Assembly (NCBI RefSeq): GCF_036014115.1
Contig: NZ_CP107913.1
Span: 1,426,001 to 1,490,000 of the forward strand
Length of the DNA: 64,000 nucleotides
Source of the DNA: Streptomyces sp. NBC_00448
GTDB lineage: Bacteria > Actinomycetota > Actinomycetes > Streptomycetales > Streptomycetaceae
Reading direction: 5' to 3'
Positions 35,662 through 45,434 of this stretch are shown piece after piece; the first letter of the stretch is position 1; every line of letters begins with the position of its first letter. A program made the position numbers and the translations under genes. A model generated the notes under the pieces. The model searched no databases. It was not told the origin of the DNA and saw nothing but the letters and a program-made list of their open reading frames with translations.

Positions 35662-37070
35662 CGCTGGTCGTCCCCCTCGACGCCCTCGGCACCGGCGGCA
35701 CGGTCAGCACCAGCGGCACCCGCGGCGCAGCCGGCGCCGTCGTCCGGCCCGTCGTCGGGTCCTGACGGTGCAGTCCGCACGATCCTGACGCGTTCAGCCC
35801 GGTGGTGGCCGACCTCCTCGACGCGCAGCAGCCAGCCGGGCAGGTCGGCAGTGTCGCCGACCTCGGGGATGCGGCCGAGCAGGTCGGCGACGAGACCGGC
35901 GACGGTCTCGTAGGGGCCCTCGGGCGCGGCCATGCCTATCCGGGCGAGGGTGTCGATCCGGCAGCCGCCGTCCGCCGCCCACGCCGGGTGGCCGTCCTCG
36001 GCCGGCGCCTGGGCGAGTTCGGGCAGGTCGGCGGTGTCGTGCTCGTCGCGGACCTCGCCGACCAGCTCCTCGACGATGTCCTCGAGGGTGACCACGCCGG
36101 CGGTGCCGCCGTACTCGTCGACGACCACCGCGATCGGCTGCTGGCTGCGCAGCAGTTCCAGCAGGTGCTGGACCGGCAGCGTCTCGGGCACCAGCAGCGG
36201 GGCGACGGCGATCCGCGACACAGGGGTGCGGTCGCGCGCGTCGGCGGCCACCGCGAGCGCGTCCTTGAGGTGCACCATGCCGGTGGTGTCGTCCAGCCGC
36301 TCGCGGTAGACGGGGAACCGGGACAGGCCGGTGGCGCGGGTGAGGTTGAGGACGTCGGCGGCGGTCGCGGTGTCCTCCAGGGCACTGACCCGGACCCGGG
36401 GAGTCATCACGTTCTCCGCGGTGAGGTCGCCGAGCGACAGGGTGCGCACGAACAGGTCGGCGGTGTCCGGCTCCAGGGCGCCGGCGAGCGCGGAGTGCCG
36501 GGCCAGCGAGACCAGTTCGCCGGGGGTGCGGGCGGAGGCCAGCTCGTCGGTGGGCTCCACGCCGAGCATCCGCACCAGGCGGTTCGCGGCGCGGTTGAGC
36601 AGCTCGATCACCGGGCGGAAGGCGCTGGAGAAGGCCCGCTGCGGACCGGCCACCATCCGTGCGACGGCCAGCGGGCGGGAGACCGCCCAGTTCTTCGGTA
36701 CGAGTTCGCCGATCACCATCTGCACGCCGGAGGCGACCATCATGCCGATCACCACGGCGAAGCCGGGGGCGGCGCCTTCCGGCAGGCCGGCGGCGTGCAG
36801 CGGGTCCTCCAGCAGGTCGCCGAGCGCGGGCTCGGCGAGCATGCCGACGACCAGCGAGGTGATGGTGATGCCGAGCTGGGTGCCGGAGAGCTGGAAGGAG
36901 AGTTTCCGCAGGGCGGCGACCACGCTACGGGCTCTGCGGTCGCCTTCGGCCGCGGCCCGCTCGGCGGCGGGGCGCTCCACCGTCACCAGGCCGAACTCGG
37001 CGGCGACGAAGAAGCCATTGGCGAGGATCAGAACGAATGCTGCCGCGAGCAGCAGCAACGGGGTGCTCAT
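35658..37070 (-). CDS. CNNM/HlyC-type membrane protein with CBS and CorC domains
   Basis: The 470-residue paralogue of the downstream gene is complete: a CNNM membrane domain (LLLLAAAFVLILANGFFVAA, IGELVPKNWAVSRPLA), two CBS modules (NVMTPRVRVSALEDTATAAD, IAVVVDEYGGTAGVVTLEDI) and a CorC/HlyC C-terminal domain. Probably a divalent-cation efflux component. The pair may form a heteromer given translational coupling and the shortened end of the partner. The last 45 residues are Gly/Ala/Asp low complexity. Confidence 0.93.
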   Translation of the reverse strand: MSTPLLLLAAAFVLILANGFFVAAEFGLVTVERPAAERAAAEGDRRARSVVAALRKLSFQLSGTQLGITITSLVVGMLAEPALGDLLEDPLHAAGLPEGAAPGFAVVIGMMVASGVQMVIGELVPKNWAVSRPLAVARMVAGPQRAFSSAFRPVIELLNRAANRLVRMLGVEPTDELASARTPGELVSLARHSALAGALEPDTADLFVRTLSLGDLTAENVMTPRVRVSALEDTATAADVLNLTRATGLSRFPVYRERLDDTTGMVHLKDALAVAADARDRTPVSRIAVAPLLVPETLPVQHLLELLRSQQPIAVVVDEYGGTAGVVTLEDIVEELVGEVRDEHDTADLPELAQAPAEDGHPAWAADGGCRIDTLARIGMAAPEGPYETVAGLVADLLGRIPEVGDTADLPGWLLRVEEVGHHRAERVRIVRTAPSGPDDGPDDGAGCAAGAAGADRAAGAEGVEGDDQR

Positions 37071-37344
37071 GAGGCCGCCGCCCCGCGTTTCCGGTGGGAG
37101 TTCCGGGCGGGAGGGGCGGCGCAAGTACTACCGGACGGTTCGTCCATCGGGGTGTGAGTGTCACTCCTCGGGTGGGCGCTGCGCGGGGCTGCGCCGGGGT
37201 GGGTGGGCGCGGTTGAGTGCGCTTGGTGAACCAGGGTAGTCATTGCGGGCGCGCCCGCGAAGTGACGGTGCCCACCCGGCGGAAGACGGCTGCCCCCGCG
37301 GGGACGGGGTGCTCTCGTGAAGACGGTCGCCCCGGCGCCGGGGC

Positions 37345-37362
37345 GGGGGCACCGCGGCCCCC
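37345..37362 (-). terminator. Terminator at the end of the rib-his stretch
   Basis: GGGGGC (37345-37350), 6-base loop, and GCCCCC (37357-37362) lie 15 bp beyond the PH-like gene stop. A 16-bp palindrome GCCCCGGCGCCGGGGC follows at 37329-37344. The remainder of the 306-bp gap (37071-37376) should hold the CNNM promoter, which I could not identify. Confidence 0.55.
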
Positions 37363-37376
37363 TGGGGATGGCCCCC

Positions 37377-37877
37377 TTACGAGGACGGGGCCTCGCCCAG
37401 CGCTTCGACCAGCTCACGCAGCCTCCGGGCGTCGCGCACCGCGCGCCCCCGGGCGATCCCGGGCTGAATCCCCATCACCGCCAGGGTCGTGCCGTCGGCG
37501 AGGTCGAGGCGGACCCAGGCGTCGCCGTGCCCGAGGTTGACCCCGAGCACCTCGGCCCAGGCCAGGCGCCGCCGCACCGTGAGGTTCACCACGGTGAGCC
37601 CGCTGGTGTCGGCGACGGCCTTGGGCCGGCTCAGCAGCGTCAGTCCCGCACCGATCAGGACGGCCGTGCCGACCACGGTGCCGCGCTCGGCGGTGCTCCA
37701 GGGCGAGGCACCGTCATGCGGCATGAGCACCGCGACGCTGGTCAGCACGACGACGATCGCCACGGCGAGTGTGAGCAGCACCACACGGGTGACGACCGGC
37801 CGGAAGGTGATCGGCAGGTCGTCCGGCGCGGCAGCGGCGGCCGTGGGGTGCTCGGCCGGGGCGCCGGGCATCGTCAC
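37377..37877 (-). CDS. Small membrane protein with PH-like domain
   Basis: The 166-residue protein begins at a GTG that overlaps the hisG stop as GTGA. It has two transmembrane segments (VVLLTLAVAIVVVLTSVAVL and TVVGTAVLIGAGLTLL). A beta-rich C-terminal domain reads SGLTVVNLTVRRRLAWAEVL and RLDLADGTTLAVMGIQ, as in bacterial PH (DUF2581-like) proteins. Function unknown. Conserved coupling to hisG may be historical rather than functional. Confidence 0.85.
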   Translation of the reverse strand: MTMPGAPAEHPTAAAAAPDDLPITFRPVVTRVVLLTLAVAIVVVLTSVAVLMPHDGASPWSTAERGTVVGTAVLIGAGLTLLSRPKAVADTSGLTVVNLTVRRRLAWAEVLGVNLGHGDAWVRLDLADGTTLAVMGIQPGIARGRAVRDARRLRELVEALGEAPSS

Positions 37878-38722
37878 AGCCGGGCGGCGTGGATGCCGGT
37901 GGTCAGGATGGCGCGGGCGCCCAGGTCGTAGAGCTGGTCCATGATGAGCTGGGCCTCGGCGGTGGGCACCATCGCGCGGACCGCGACCCAGCCCTCGTGG
38001 TGCAGCGGGGAGACGGTGGGCGATTCGAGCCCGGGGGTCAGCGCGACGGCCTTCTCGACCTGCTCGACGCGGATGTCGTAGTCCATCATCACGTACCGCC
38101 GCGCGACCAGGACGCCCTGCAGGCGGCGCAGGAACTTCCGCACGTCGACGTCGTCGGGCTCGGCGCCGGTGCGGCGGATGACGACGGCCTCGGACTCCAT
38201 GATCGGCTCGCCGAACGCCTCCAGGCCGGCGATGCGCAGCGAGGTGCCGGTCTCCACCACGTCGGCGATGACCTGGGCGACGCCGAGCTGGATCGCGGTC
38301 TCCACGGCGCCGTCGAGGTGGACGACGGAGGCGGCCACGCCGCTGTCGGCGAGGTGCTTGGCGACCACGCCCTCGTAGGAGGTGGCGACGGTCAGCCCGG
38401 CCAGGTCGGTCACGTCGCTCGCGGTGCCGGGCTTGGCGGCGTACCGGAACGTCGAGCGGGCGAAGCCGAGTTGCAGGATCTCCTCGGCGCTCGCCCCGGA
38501 GTCCAGCAGCAGGTCGCGGCCGGTGATGCCGATGTCGAGCCGGCCGGAGCTGACGTAGATCGCGATGTCCCGCGGGCGCAGGTAGAAGAACTCGACGTCG
38601 TTGACGTTGTCGAACAGGACGAGTTCCTTGGACTCCTTGCGCTGGCGGTAGCCGGCCTCATGGAGCATGGCCGCCGCGGGTCCGGAGAGTGCACCCTTGT
38701 TCGGTACGGCGATGCGCAGCAT
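37874..38722 (-). CDS. hisG: ATP phosphoribosyltransferase HisG, long form
   Basis: The 282-residue protein has the catalytic domain (MLRIAVPNKGALSGPAAAML, DIGITGRDLLLDSG, TSYEGVVAKHLADSG) and the C-terminal regulatory domain (about 210-282) that binds histidine. HisG joins ATP and PRPP in the first step of histidine synthesis and is feedback-inhibited. It follows hisE with a 161-bp gap and precedes the PH-like gene. Confidence 0.97.
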   Translation of the reverse strand: MLRIAVPNKGALSGPAAAMLHEAGYRQRKESKELVLFDNVNDVEFFYLRPRDIAIYVSSGRLDIGITGRDLLLDSGASAEEILQLGFARSTFRYAAKPGTASDVTDLAGLTVATSYEGVVAKHLADSGVAASVVHLDGAVETAIQLGVAQVIADVVETGTSLRIAGLEAFGEPIMESEAVVIRRTGAEPDDVDVRKFLRRLQGVLVARRYVMMDYDIRVEQVEKAVALTPGLESPTVSPLHHEGWVAVRAMVPTAEAQLIMDQLYDLGARAILTTGIHAARL

Positions 38723-38883
38723 GGGGTCGGGTTCCTTTTCTTCGTCGGGTTCTTCGAGTACGGCGGATGTGCAGGATGTGCCGGTTCATCGGTGGTGCGG
38801 GGGGACTTGCGGCGGTACGGGTCCGCGGGAGGCGCGGACCCGCCGCGCGTGCGCGGTGCGCCGGGCGTACGGTGCCGCCCGGC

Positions 38884-39156
38884 TCACAGATGGGCGTAGA
38901 CGTCCTCCAGGGAGATCCCGCGCGCCACCATCATCACCTGAACGTGGTAGAGCAGCTGCGAGATCTCCTCGGCGGTCGCGTCCGGACCTTCGTACTCGGC
39001 CGCCATCCACACCTCGGCGGCCTCTTCGACCACCTTCTTGCCGATCGCGTGCACGCCCTTCCCGACCAGTTCGGCGGTGCGGGAAGTGCTGGGGTCGCCG
39101 GTGGCGGCCTTCTGCCGGAGCTCGCTGAACAGCTCCTCGAATGTCTTGTCAGCCAT
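38884..39156 (-). CDS. hisE: Phosphoribosyl-ATP pyrophosphohydrolase HisE
   Basis: The 90-residue MazG-like protein has [20 protein letters not shown] and [20 protein letters not shown], the metal-binding helices of HisE. It carries out the second histidine step. It is 58 bp downstream of ribH on the same strand, so it may be transcribed with the rib operon. Confidence 0.96.
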   Translation of the reverse strand: MADKTFEELFSELRQKAATGDPSTSRTAELVGKGVHAIGKKVVEEAAEVWMAAEYEGPDATAEEISQLLYHVQVMMVARGISLEDVYAHL

Positions 39157-39214
39157 GGTGGTCCCTAGCGTACGGGGAAGTGCCCGGGGACCATCGCCAT
39201 GGTTCGGATGCTGG

Positions 39215-39700
39215 TCACCGCCACGGTTCGGAGACCGAGCGCAGGATGGCCGCGGTGGCCACCGCGGCGGTCACCGCTTCGTGACCCTTGTCCTCGGTGG
39301 AGCCGGGCAACCCGGCCCGGTCCAGCGCCTGCTCCTCGTTGTCGCAGGTGAGGATGCCGAAGCCGACCGGGACTCCGGTCTCCACGGAGACCTGGGTGAG
39401 CCCGGCGGTGACGCCCTGCGAGACGTACTCGAAGTGCGGGGTGCCGCCGCGGATGATCACGCCGAGGGCGACGATCGCGTCGTAGCCGCGGCCGGCCAGC
39501 ACCTTGGCGACGACGGGCAGTTCGAAGCTGCCCGGCACCCGCAGCAGGGTCGGCTCCTCGATGCCGAGGTCGCGCAGGGCGCGGACCGCCCCGTCCACGA
39601 GGCCGTCCATCACCTGGGTGTGCCACTGCGCCGCGATGACGGCGACCCGCAGGTCACCGCAGTTCTTCACGGTCAGTTCCGGGGCGCCCTTGCCGCTCAC
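39215..39700 (-). CDS. ribH: 6,7-dimethyl-8-ribityllumazine synthase
   Basis: The GTG start has GGAGGAG upstream and overlaps the ribBA stop as GTGA. The 161-residue protein has [56 protein letters not shown] and [16 protein letters not shown], all typical of lumazine synthase, including the catalytic His. It condenses 5-amino-6-ribitylaminouracil with dihydroxybutanone phosphate. Confidence 0.97.
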   Translation of the reverse strand: MSGKGAPELTVKNCGDLRVAVIAAQWHTQVMDGLVDGAVRALRDLGIEEPTLLRVPGSFELPVVAKVLAGRGYDAIVALGVIIRGGTPHFEYVSQGVTAGLTQVSVETGVPVGFGILTCDNEEQALDRAGLPGSTEDKGHEAVTAAVATAAILRSVSEPWR

Positions 39701-41130
39701 TTCTCTCCTCCGGTAGTGCTTCGGGTGGTGGTGGTGCCGGGGGTGCTGCTTCGGGTGGTGCCGCCGGCGACGGTCTCGGGCAGGGTGCCGGGGACGGCCG
39801 CTTCGCCGTCGAGCCACGGCAGTTCGTGGCCCATCCGGTCCCGCTTGGTGCGCAGGTACCGCACGTTGTGCTCGCCCGCGGCGACCGGCATCGGCACGCG
39901 GGAGAGCACCTCCAGGCCGTGTCCGGCCAGTGCCGCGGACTTCGCCGGGTTGTTCGTCATCAGCCGCAGCGAGCGCACACCGAGGTCGGTGAGGATGTGC
40001 GCGGCGGCGGCGTAGTCGCGGGCGTCGGCAGGCAGGCCGAGTTCGAGGTTGGCGTCGAGCGTGTCGCGGCCGCGCTCCTGGAGTTCGTACGCGCGCAGCT
40101 TCGACATCAGGCCGATGCCGCGGCCTTCGTGGCCGCGCAGGTAGAGCACCACGCCGCGGCCGGCGGCGGCGACCTCGCGCAGCGCGGTCTGGAGTTGCGG
40201 GCCGCAGTCGCAGCGCAGCGAGCCGAAGACGTCGCCGGTCAGGCATTCGGAGTGCACCCGGACCAGGACGTCGGTGCCGTCGCCGAGGTCGCCGGCGACC
40301 AGCGCGACATGCTCGGCGCCGTCGGCGGGGACGCGGTAGCCGTACGCGCGGAACTCGCCGTAGGCGGTGGGCAGTCGGGTGCTGGCCTCGCGGCGCACCT
40401 CGGCCTGCTCGGCGCGGCGGTAGGCGATCAGGGCCTCGATGGAGATGATCGCCAGGCCGTGCTTGCGGGCGAAGGGCACCAGCTCGGGAAGCCGGGCCAT
40501 GGTGCCGTCCTCGAGGGCGATCTCCACGATGGCCGCGGCCGGCCGCAGTCCGGCCAGCCGGGCGAGGTCGACGCCCGCCTCGGTGTGGCCGGCCCGCTCC
40601 AGCACCCCGCCGGGGCGGGCGGCGAGCGGGAAGACATGGCCGGGCCGGACGAAGTCGTCGGCGCGCGCGGCCGGGTCGGCGAGCAGCCGGATGGTGGCGG
40701 CGCGGTCGGCGGCGGAGATGCCGGTGGTCACGCCGTGCGCACCGCTCGCGTCCACGGACACGGTGAACGCGGTGCGCATGGACTCGGTGTTGGACTCCAC
40801 CATCTGCGGCAGTTCCAGCCGGTCCAGCTCCGGGGTCTCCATCGGCACGCAGATCAGGCCGCGGCACTCGTTCATCATGAAGGCGACGATCTGCGGGGTG
40901 ATCCGCTCGGCGGCCACGACGAGGTCGCCCTCGTTCTCCCGGTCCTCGTCGTCGACGACCACCACGGGGCGGCCCGCGGCGATGTCGGCGATGGCCCGCT
41001 CGACAGAGTCGAGCACCAGATCGTCGAGATCGTCGAGACCGTCGGAGGCGTCGACTGCGGTGGGCCCGTCGGGGACGCCGCTGTCGATGCGGTGCCGCCA
41101 GGGGTCGTGCGGTGCGGTCACGGTGGTCAT
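39697..41130 (-). CDS. ribBA: Bifunctional DHBP synthase/GTP cyclohydrolase II
   Basis: The 477-residue fusion has an N-terminal DHBP synthase domain ([39 protein letters not shown]) and a C-terminal GTP cyclohydrolase II domain. That domain has the zinc cysteines in [20 protein letters not shown] and [20 protein letters not shown]. It supplies both precursors of riboflavin. The ATG overlaps the ribM stop as ATGA. The C-terminal 30 residues are Thr/Gly-rich. Confidence 0.97.
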   Translation of the reverse strand: MTTVTAPHDPWRHRIDSGVPDGPTAVDASDGLDDLDDLVLDSVERAIADIAAGRPVVVVDDEDRENEGDLVVAAERITPQIVAFMMNECRGLICVPMETPELDRLELPQMVESNTESMRTAFTVSVDASGAHGVTTGISAADRAATIRLLADPAARADDFVRPGHVFPLAARPGGVLERAGHTEAGVDLARLAGLRPAAAIVEIALEDGTMARLPELVPFARKHGLAIISIEALIAYRRAEQAEVRREASTRLPTAYGEFRAYGYRVPADGAEHVALVAGDLGDGTDVLVRVHSECLTGDVFGSLRCDCGPQLQTALREVAAAGRGVVLYLRGHEGRGIGLMSKLRAYELQERGRDTLDANLELGLPADARDYAAAAHILTDLGVRSLRLMTNNPAKSAALAGHGLEVLSRVPMPVAAGEHNVRYLRTKRDRMGHELPWLDGEAAVPGTLPETVAGGTTRSSTPGTTTTRSTTGGEK

Positions 41131-41810
41131 GCCGTCGCTCCTTCCGCGGTGGTGACGGGCTGCCGCGGCTGCGGGCCGCCCTGCTCGCCGGCGGTGCGCC
41201 GCGTCTGCTGCCACCAGGCGTACATCCCGGCGATCACCAGGACGAAGTAGATGATGTAGACCAGGCCGGAGAACGGCAGCCCGCTGTGGAAGTTCAGGGG
41301 CACGCCGACCAGGTCGACGGCCAGCCAGGCGAACCAGAACTCGACCCAGCCGCGGGCCTGCGCGTACATCGCGGCGAGGGTGCCGACGAAGATGTAGGCG
41401 TCCGGCCACGGGTTCCACGAGAGCTTCGGGTAGGCGAGGAAGAGCGAGCCGACCGCCACGGTGCCCAGGCCGGTGGCCAGCGCCAGGACGGCCCGCTCGC
41501 GCCAGGTGGCGAAGCGGATGGCGAGCCGGCCGGTGCTCCCGCCGCTGCCGCGCCGCCACTGGTACCAGCCCCACACCGCGACGGTGATCACCACGAACTG
41601 CTTGCCGACGCCGCCGCCGAGGTGCGCGCCCCAGAACGCGGCCACCAGCACCACGCCGGAGAGCAGTTGGACCGGCCAGGTCAGCATGGCCCGCCGCCAG
41701 CCGAGCGCGAGCGCGGCCAGGCCGAGCAGGTTGCCGATCATGTCGGACCACACCACGTGCTGGTCGAACGCGGTGAACGCCTGGCTGTTCAGCCAGTGCA
41801 CGATGCTCAC
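41127..41810 (-). CDS. ribM: Riboflavin transporter RibM (PnuC/PnuX family)
   Basis: The GTG start overlaps ribE as GTGA. The 227-residue protein has seven or so hydrophobic helices of the PnuC fold ([73 protein letters not shown]). By sequence it would be called a nicotinamide-mononucleotide transporter. In Streptomyces davaonensis a gene in the same rib-operon position, ribM, was shown to import riboflavin and roseoflavin. FMN-riboswitch control here supports that role. Confidence 0.88.
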   Translation of the reverse strand: MSIVHWLNSQAFTAFDQHVVWSDMIGNLLGLAALALGWRRAMLTWPVQLLSGVVLVAAFWGAHLGGGVGKQFVVITVAVWGWYQWRRGSGGSTGRLAIRFATWRERAVLALATGLGTVAVGSLFLAYPKLSWNPWPDAYIFVGTLAAMYAQARGWVEFWFAWLAVDLVGVPLNFHSGLPFSGLVYIIYFVLVIAGMYAWWQQTRRTAGEQGGPQPRQPVTTAEGATA

Positions 41811-42445
41811 CGGCCGGCCCCCGTCCGCCGGTCGTCGTCACGGTCGGTGGCGCGGTCGGCGCCGCCGAGCATCCGCTCGACGTACTTGGCGATGACGTCC
41901 ACTTCGAGGTTGACCGGGTCGCCCGGCTGCTTGATGCCGAGCGTGGTCAGCGCGAGGGTGGTCGGGATGAGGCTGACTGTGAAGAAGTCCGCTGCCGCGT
42001 CGACCACGGTCAGGCTGATCCCGTCGACGGTGATGGAGCCCTTCTCGACGACGTAGCGGGCGAGTTCGGCGGGCAGCGCGATCTTGACGATCTCCCAGTG
42101 CTCGCCGGGGACGCGCTCCAGCACGGTGCCGGTGCCGTCCACGTGGCCCTGCACGAGGTGGCCGCCGAGCCGGCCGCCGAGCGCCATCGGCCGCTCCAGG
42201 TTGACCCGGGAGCCGGGGGCGAGCGCGCCGAGGCTGGAGCGTTTGAGCGTCTCGGCCATCACGTCGGCGGTGAAGGCGCCGTCGGGCAGGTCCACGACGG
42301 TCAGGCAGACCCCGTTGACGGCGATGGAGTCACCGTGTTTCGCGCCTTCGGTGACGACGGGTCCGCTTACGGTGAAGCGGGACGCGTCGCCCAGGTCCTC
42401 GACGGCGGTGATCTCGCCCAGCTCTTCCACGATTCCGGTGAACAC
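41807..42445 (-). CDS. ribE: Riboflavin synthase alpha subunit
   Basis: The 212-residue protein contains the characteristic tandem lumazine-binding repeats: [12 protein letters not shown] at the first, then [16 protein letters not shown] and [17 protein letters not shown] in the second. It dismutates two lumazines to riboflavin. GTG start, one base after the ribD stop. Confidence 0.97.
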   Translation of the reverse strand: MFTGIVEELGEITAVEDLGDASRFTVSGPVVTEGAKHGDSIAVNGVCLTVVDLPDGAFTADVMAETLKRSSLGALAPGSRVNLERPMALGGRLGGHLVQGHVDGTGTVLERVPGEHWEIVKIALPAELARYVVEKGSITVDGISLTVVDAAADFFTVSLIPTTLALTTLGIKQPGDPVNLEVDVIAKYVERMLGGADRATDRDDDRRTGAGR

Positions 42446-42446
42446 G

Positions 42447-43589
42447 TCAGCTCTCCTGGGGTGCGGTGGGGACGTCGGCGGGAGTGGCGGCGCTGGCGAC
42501 GGTGGCAGCGGGTACGGCGGTGACGCGCAGGTCGGGTCCGAGGCGGTCGACGCCGGTCACGTCGAGCCGCAACGCCTGCGCGATGGTGCTGATTCCCCCG
42601 CCCGTGAGCACGGCGGGGCCGGCGCCGAGCAGCGCCGGGGCGAGGTAGGCGGTGACGGTGTCGATGTATCCGGCGGCCACGAACGCCCCCGCGAGCGTGG
42701 GCCCTCCTTCGAGCAGCACCGAGCGGACCCCGCGGGCGAGCAGTTCGGCGAGCAGCGCGGCCACGTCGACGCCGCGGCCCTGCGGCGCGTACGGCAGCCG
42801 GACGACGTCCACGCCGGTCGCGGTCAGGTGGGAGGTGTCGGCGTCCTTGCCGACGGCGATCAGGGTGGGTGCGGCGTCGTCGAGCACCCGGACGCCCGCG
42901 GTCGTGCGGGCCCGCGTGTCGACGACCACCCGCAGCGGCTGGGTGGCGCCGTCGATGCCGCGTACCGCCAGGTGCGGGTCGTCCGCGGTCAGGGTGCCGG
43001 AGCCGACCACGACGGCGTCGGCCTCGGCGCGCAGCCGGTGCACGTCGGCGCGGGCCTCGGCGGAGGTGATCCAGCGGCTGGTGCCGTCGGCGGCCGCGAT
43101 CCGGCCGTCGAGGGTGGCGGCGTACTTCCACCGGACGTAGGGGCGGCCCTTGCGCACGGAGGTGAGCCAGGCCGCGTTGACCGCGGCGGCCTCCTCGCCG
43201 AGCAGGCCGCCGGCCACGTCGACGCCCGCCGCGCGCAGGGTGTACGCGCCGCCGGACGCCACCCGGTTGGGGTCGGCCACCGCGTACACCACGCGGGCGA
43301 CGCCGGCTTCGATCAGCGCCTTCGCGCACGGGCCGGTGCGGCCGGTGTGGTTGCACGGTTCCAGGGTGACCAGGGCGGTGCCGCCGCGGGCCCGCTCGCC
43401 GGCGGCGAGCAGCGCGTGCACTTCGGCGTGCGGTCCGCCGGCCCGCTGGTGCCAGCCCTCTCCCGCGACGCGGCCGGCCGCGTCGAGGATCACGCAGCCC
43501 ACCACGGGGTTCGGCGCGGTCGCGCCGAGGGCGCGCGCGGACAGCGCGACGGCTCGACGCATCGCGTCGGCTTCTGCACTGGTGGCCAC
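42447..43589 (-). CDS. ribD: Bifunctional riboflavin deaminase/reductase
   Basis: I place the start at the GTG preceded by AGGAGG five bases away, giving [20 protein letters not shown]; an ATG six codons upstream has no such site. The 380-residue enzyme has the N-terminal zinc deaminase ([34 protein letters not shown]) and C-terminal reductase ([33 protein letters not shown]). First gene behind the FMN riboswitch. Confidence 0.96.
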   Translation of the reverse strand: MATSAEADAMRRAVALSARALGATAPNPVVGCVILDAAGRVAGEGWHQRAGGPHAEVHALLAAGERARGGTALVTLEPCNHTGRTGPCAKALIEAGVARVVYAVADPNRVASGGAYTLRAAGVDVAGGLLGEEAAAVNAAWLTSVRKGRPYVRWKYAATLDGRIAAADGTSRWITSAEARADVHRLRAEADAVVVGSGTLTADDPHLAVRGIDGATQPLRVVVDTRARTTAGVRVLDDAAPTLIAVGKDADTSHLTATGVDVVRLPYAPQGRGVDVAALLAELLARGVRSVLLEGGPTLAGAFVAAGYIDTVTAYLAPALLGAGPAVLTGGGISTIAQALRLDVTGVDRLGPDLRVTAVPAATVASAATPADVPTAPQES

Positions 43590-43623
43590 CGGGTCCTCCT
43601 GCCTCATCAGGCACGGACTCCGG
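43589..43623 (-). promoter_or_regulatory. Hairpin enclosing the ribD ribosome-binding site
   Basis: On the transcript, TGCCT/AGGCA (complements at 43609-43613 and 43600-43604) closes a 4-base loop. An outer CCGG-GTCC/GGAC-CCGG helix with one bulge would bury the AGGAGG at 43595-43600 next to the GTG. This is a plausible translation-blocking expression platform for the riboswitch 114 bases upstream. Drawn by eye; energy not computed. Confidence 0.45.
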
Positions 43624-43736
43624 GGCGAGGGAAACTGACGGGCTCCCACTCGCCGGAACGACCGACCACGCACGCACCGATCCGCGCCTGCGCACGGACC
43701 CGCTCCTACGGCGGCCTTCCCGAGTGAACGCCCGCC

Positions 43737-43863
43737 GCGCACTGCCTCCCATCCGGACTTTCACCGTCGGTCCAGGAATTTCACCTGGTCAACCGGCCGC
43801 TGGCTGCGGCCGGGTCGCGGACTGTAACCGCCGGTTCGGAATTACACCGACCCCGGAGTGCGC
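43737..43863 (-). promoter_or_regulatory. FMN riboswitch (RFN element)
   Basis: On the minus strand the conserved RFN blocks are all present: TCGGGGTCGGTG-like 5' helix, GGCGGTTACAGTCCGCGACC, GACCAGGTGAAATTCCTGGA, CCGACGGTGAAAGTCCGGAT and GGGAGGCAGTGCGC. The P1 helix GCGCACT/AGTGCGC closes exactly at 43857-43863 and 43737-43743. It senses FMN and represses the rib operon. Confidence 0.97.
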
Positions 43864-43990
43864 GAACGTCACTACTGCGGTCAAGTCTGCCACGCGACGG
43901 TGCTCCCGCTCCACCCCCACCTCTTTGTGCGCTCCCTCACACCCCCCGGGCGCCCCTGCCCGCCGGTCACGGGACCTTGCGGTCCGCGGT

Positions 43991-44110
43991 GGCTGGTCGC
44001 GCAGTTCCCCGCGCCCCTGGAAAGTGCCCCGGGTACCCCCGGGGCCAGCACGGTGGGAGCCGGGCTTACACAGGGGCGCGGGGAACTGCGCGCGCAACCG
44101 TCCACCGGCA
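43991..44110. repeat. Dispersed intergenic inverted repeat element
   Basis: CGCAGTTCCCCGCGCCCCTG (44000-44019) and its perfect complement (44071-44090) form a 20-bp inverted repeat with a 51-base spacer. The spacer holds a smaller CCCCGGG/CCCGGGG hairpin. It lies between the riboswitch promoter region and the ROK gene stop, and is the same family as the units at 6871-7560 and 14928-15095. Confidence 0.9.
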
Positions 44111-44149
44111 GGTGGTCCCTGAACCGACAGCACACACCACCCCGGAGGG

Positions 44150-45352
44150 TCAGCTCGCCGGTGCGAACAAGTCGCGCTGGGCCGCGTCCATGGCCGTGAT
44201 GACCGCACCGCGCAGGATCGGACCGCCCTTGACCGCGGTGACGCGGAAGGACGTGCGCAGCGGGGAGAGCCGGGCGAAGGCCGCACCGACCCGCTCGGCA
44301 AGAACGTCTCCCCCGGCCTCGCCCACTTCGCCGGCGAGCACCACCCGGCCCGGGTCGAGCACCGCGCAGATGGCGGCGGCGCCCACCGCGATCCGCTCGG
44401 CGAATTCCGTGAGGAAGGCGTCGGCCCCGCCCTCGACCGCGGCCCGTACCGCCGACGCCGCCGACTCCGCGTCCGCCCCGGACCCGGGGGAAAGCCCGTG
44501 CGCCCGCGCCAGCGCGCACACCCCCCTGCTCCCCACCAGCCCGTGGTACCCCTTGTCGCAGTCCTCCGCGCTGGGCAGCGCCCCGTCCGGCGAGATCGGC
44601 AGGAACCCGACCTCCCCGGCTCCGCCGGACACCCCGCGCCGCAGCCGCCCGTCGAGCATGACGCCCGCCCCGACCCCGCTGCCGATCCACAGCAGTACGA
44701 ACGTGTCGCCGTCGGGCCCCGCGGCCGCGATGCGCTGTTCCGCGACGGCCGCGAGGTTCGCCTCGTTCTCCAGCAGGACGGGCACGCCGAGCCGCCGCCG
44801 CACCTCGTCCACGAAGTCCGCGTGCCAGGCGGGAAGCGCGCCGGAGGGGCTCAGCCGCCCGGTGCCGGGGTCGATCAGGCCGGGCGCGCCGAAGACGACG
44901 GTGTGCAGTGCGGCGGCGCCGGCCGTCCGCGCGGTCCCGGTGAGCAGCGCGACGCCGTCCTCGACGATCCGCTCGGGGTCGGCCCCGGCGGCGACCGGCC
45001 GCTCGGCGCGGGCGACGGTCCGCCCGAGCAGGTCGGCGATCTCCACGCCGATGCTCTCGATCCGGACATCGAGCCCGGCGACGTAGGCCCGGTCGGCGAC
45101 GATCCCGTAGACCCGCGCGTTCGGGCCGCGCCGGGCCGCGCCCGCCTCGCCGACCACCTCGATCAGCCCGGAGTCCTGAAGGCGTTCGACCAGGTCGGCG
45201 ACGCTGGGCCGGGACATCCCGGTCAGCTCCTTCAACTGCCCCGCGGTGAGCGGCCCTTCCTCCTGGAGCAGTCGCAGGGCGAGCCGGTCGTTGATCGCCC
45301 GGGCGGTGCGGGGGGAGGCACCGCGCCCGGGGTGCGCGCTGGTGGCGGTCAT
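44150..45352 (-). CDS. ROK-family transcriptional repressor
   Basis: The 400-residue protein has an N-terminal winged helix (LLQEEGPLTAGQLKELTGMS, RPSVADLVERLQDSGLI) and a sugar-kinase-like ROK domain (VAGLDVRIESIGVEIADLLG, VFGAPGLIDPGTG, LENEANLAAVAEQR, LLWIGSGVGAGVMLDGRLRR). The cysteine zinc motif seen in many ROK proteins is not evident. It stands divergent from an MFS transporter with a palindromic operator between them, so it probably represses the transporter in response to a sugar-like ligand. Confidence 0.94.
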   Translation of the reverse strand: MTATSAHPGRGASPRTARAINDRLALRLLQEEGPLTAGQLKELTGMSRPSVADLVERLQDSGLIEVVGEAGAARRGPNARVYGIVADRAYVAGLDVRIESIGVEIADLLGRTVARAERPVAAGADPERIVEDGVALLTGTARTAGAAALHTVVFGAPGLIDPGTGRLSPSGALPAWHADFVDEVRRRLGVPVLLENEANLAAVAEQRIAAAGPDGDTFVLLWIGSGVGAGVMLDGRLRRGVSGGAGEVGFLPISPDGALPSAEDCDKGYHGLVGSRGVCALARAHGLSPGSGADAESAASAVRAAVEGGADAFLTEFAERIAVGAAAICAVLDPGRVVLAGEVGEAGGDVLAERVGAAFARLSPLRTSFRVTAVKGGPILRGAVITAMDAAQRDLFAPAS

Positions 45353-45399
45353 GGCGGCGATCCTTCCAGAACCCGCCGATGCGGCCGGAAAAGCGGCTT

Positions 45400-45426
45400 A
45401 ACTTTCAGGCAGGCTTCCTGATAGTT
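45400..45426. promoter_or_regulatory. Probable ROK operator
   Basis: AACTTTCAGG (45400-45409) and CCTGATAGTT (45417-45426) form an inverted repeat with one mismatch and a 7-base spacer, in the 82-bp gap between the ROK gene and the MFS gene. Similar CTTTCAGG-type half-sites are seen at other ROK regulators. It overlaps where both promoters must lie. Confidence 0.75.
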
Positions 45427-45434
45427 TACCGCGC

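Noticed and set aside
37071..37376. Additional small gene in the gap between the CNNM and PH-like genes
   Set aside because: Frames are short, without ribosome sites, and overlap palindromic GC-rich terminator-like sequence.
41127..41810. Nicotinamide mononucleotide transporter PnuC
   Set aside because: The fold fits, but its place inside the FMN-controlled rib operon and the known Streptomyces RibM favour riboflavin transport.
44150..45352. Glucokinase
   Set aside because: The ROK domain is preceded by a DNA-binding winged helix and the gene is divergent from a transporter with an operator between, so a repressor is more likely.
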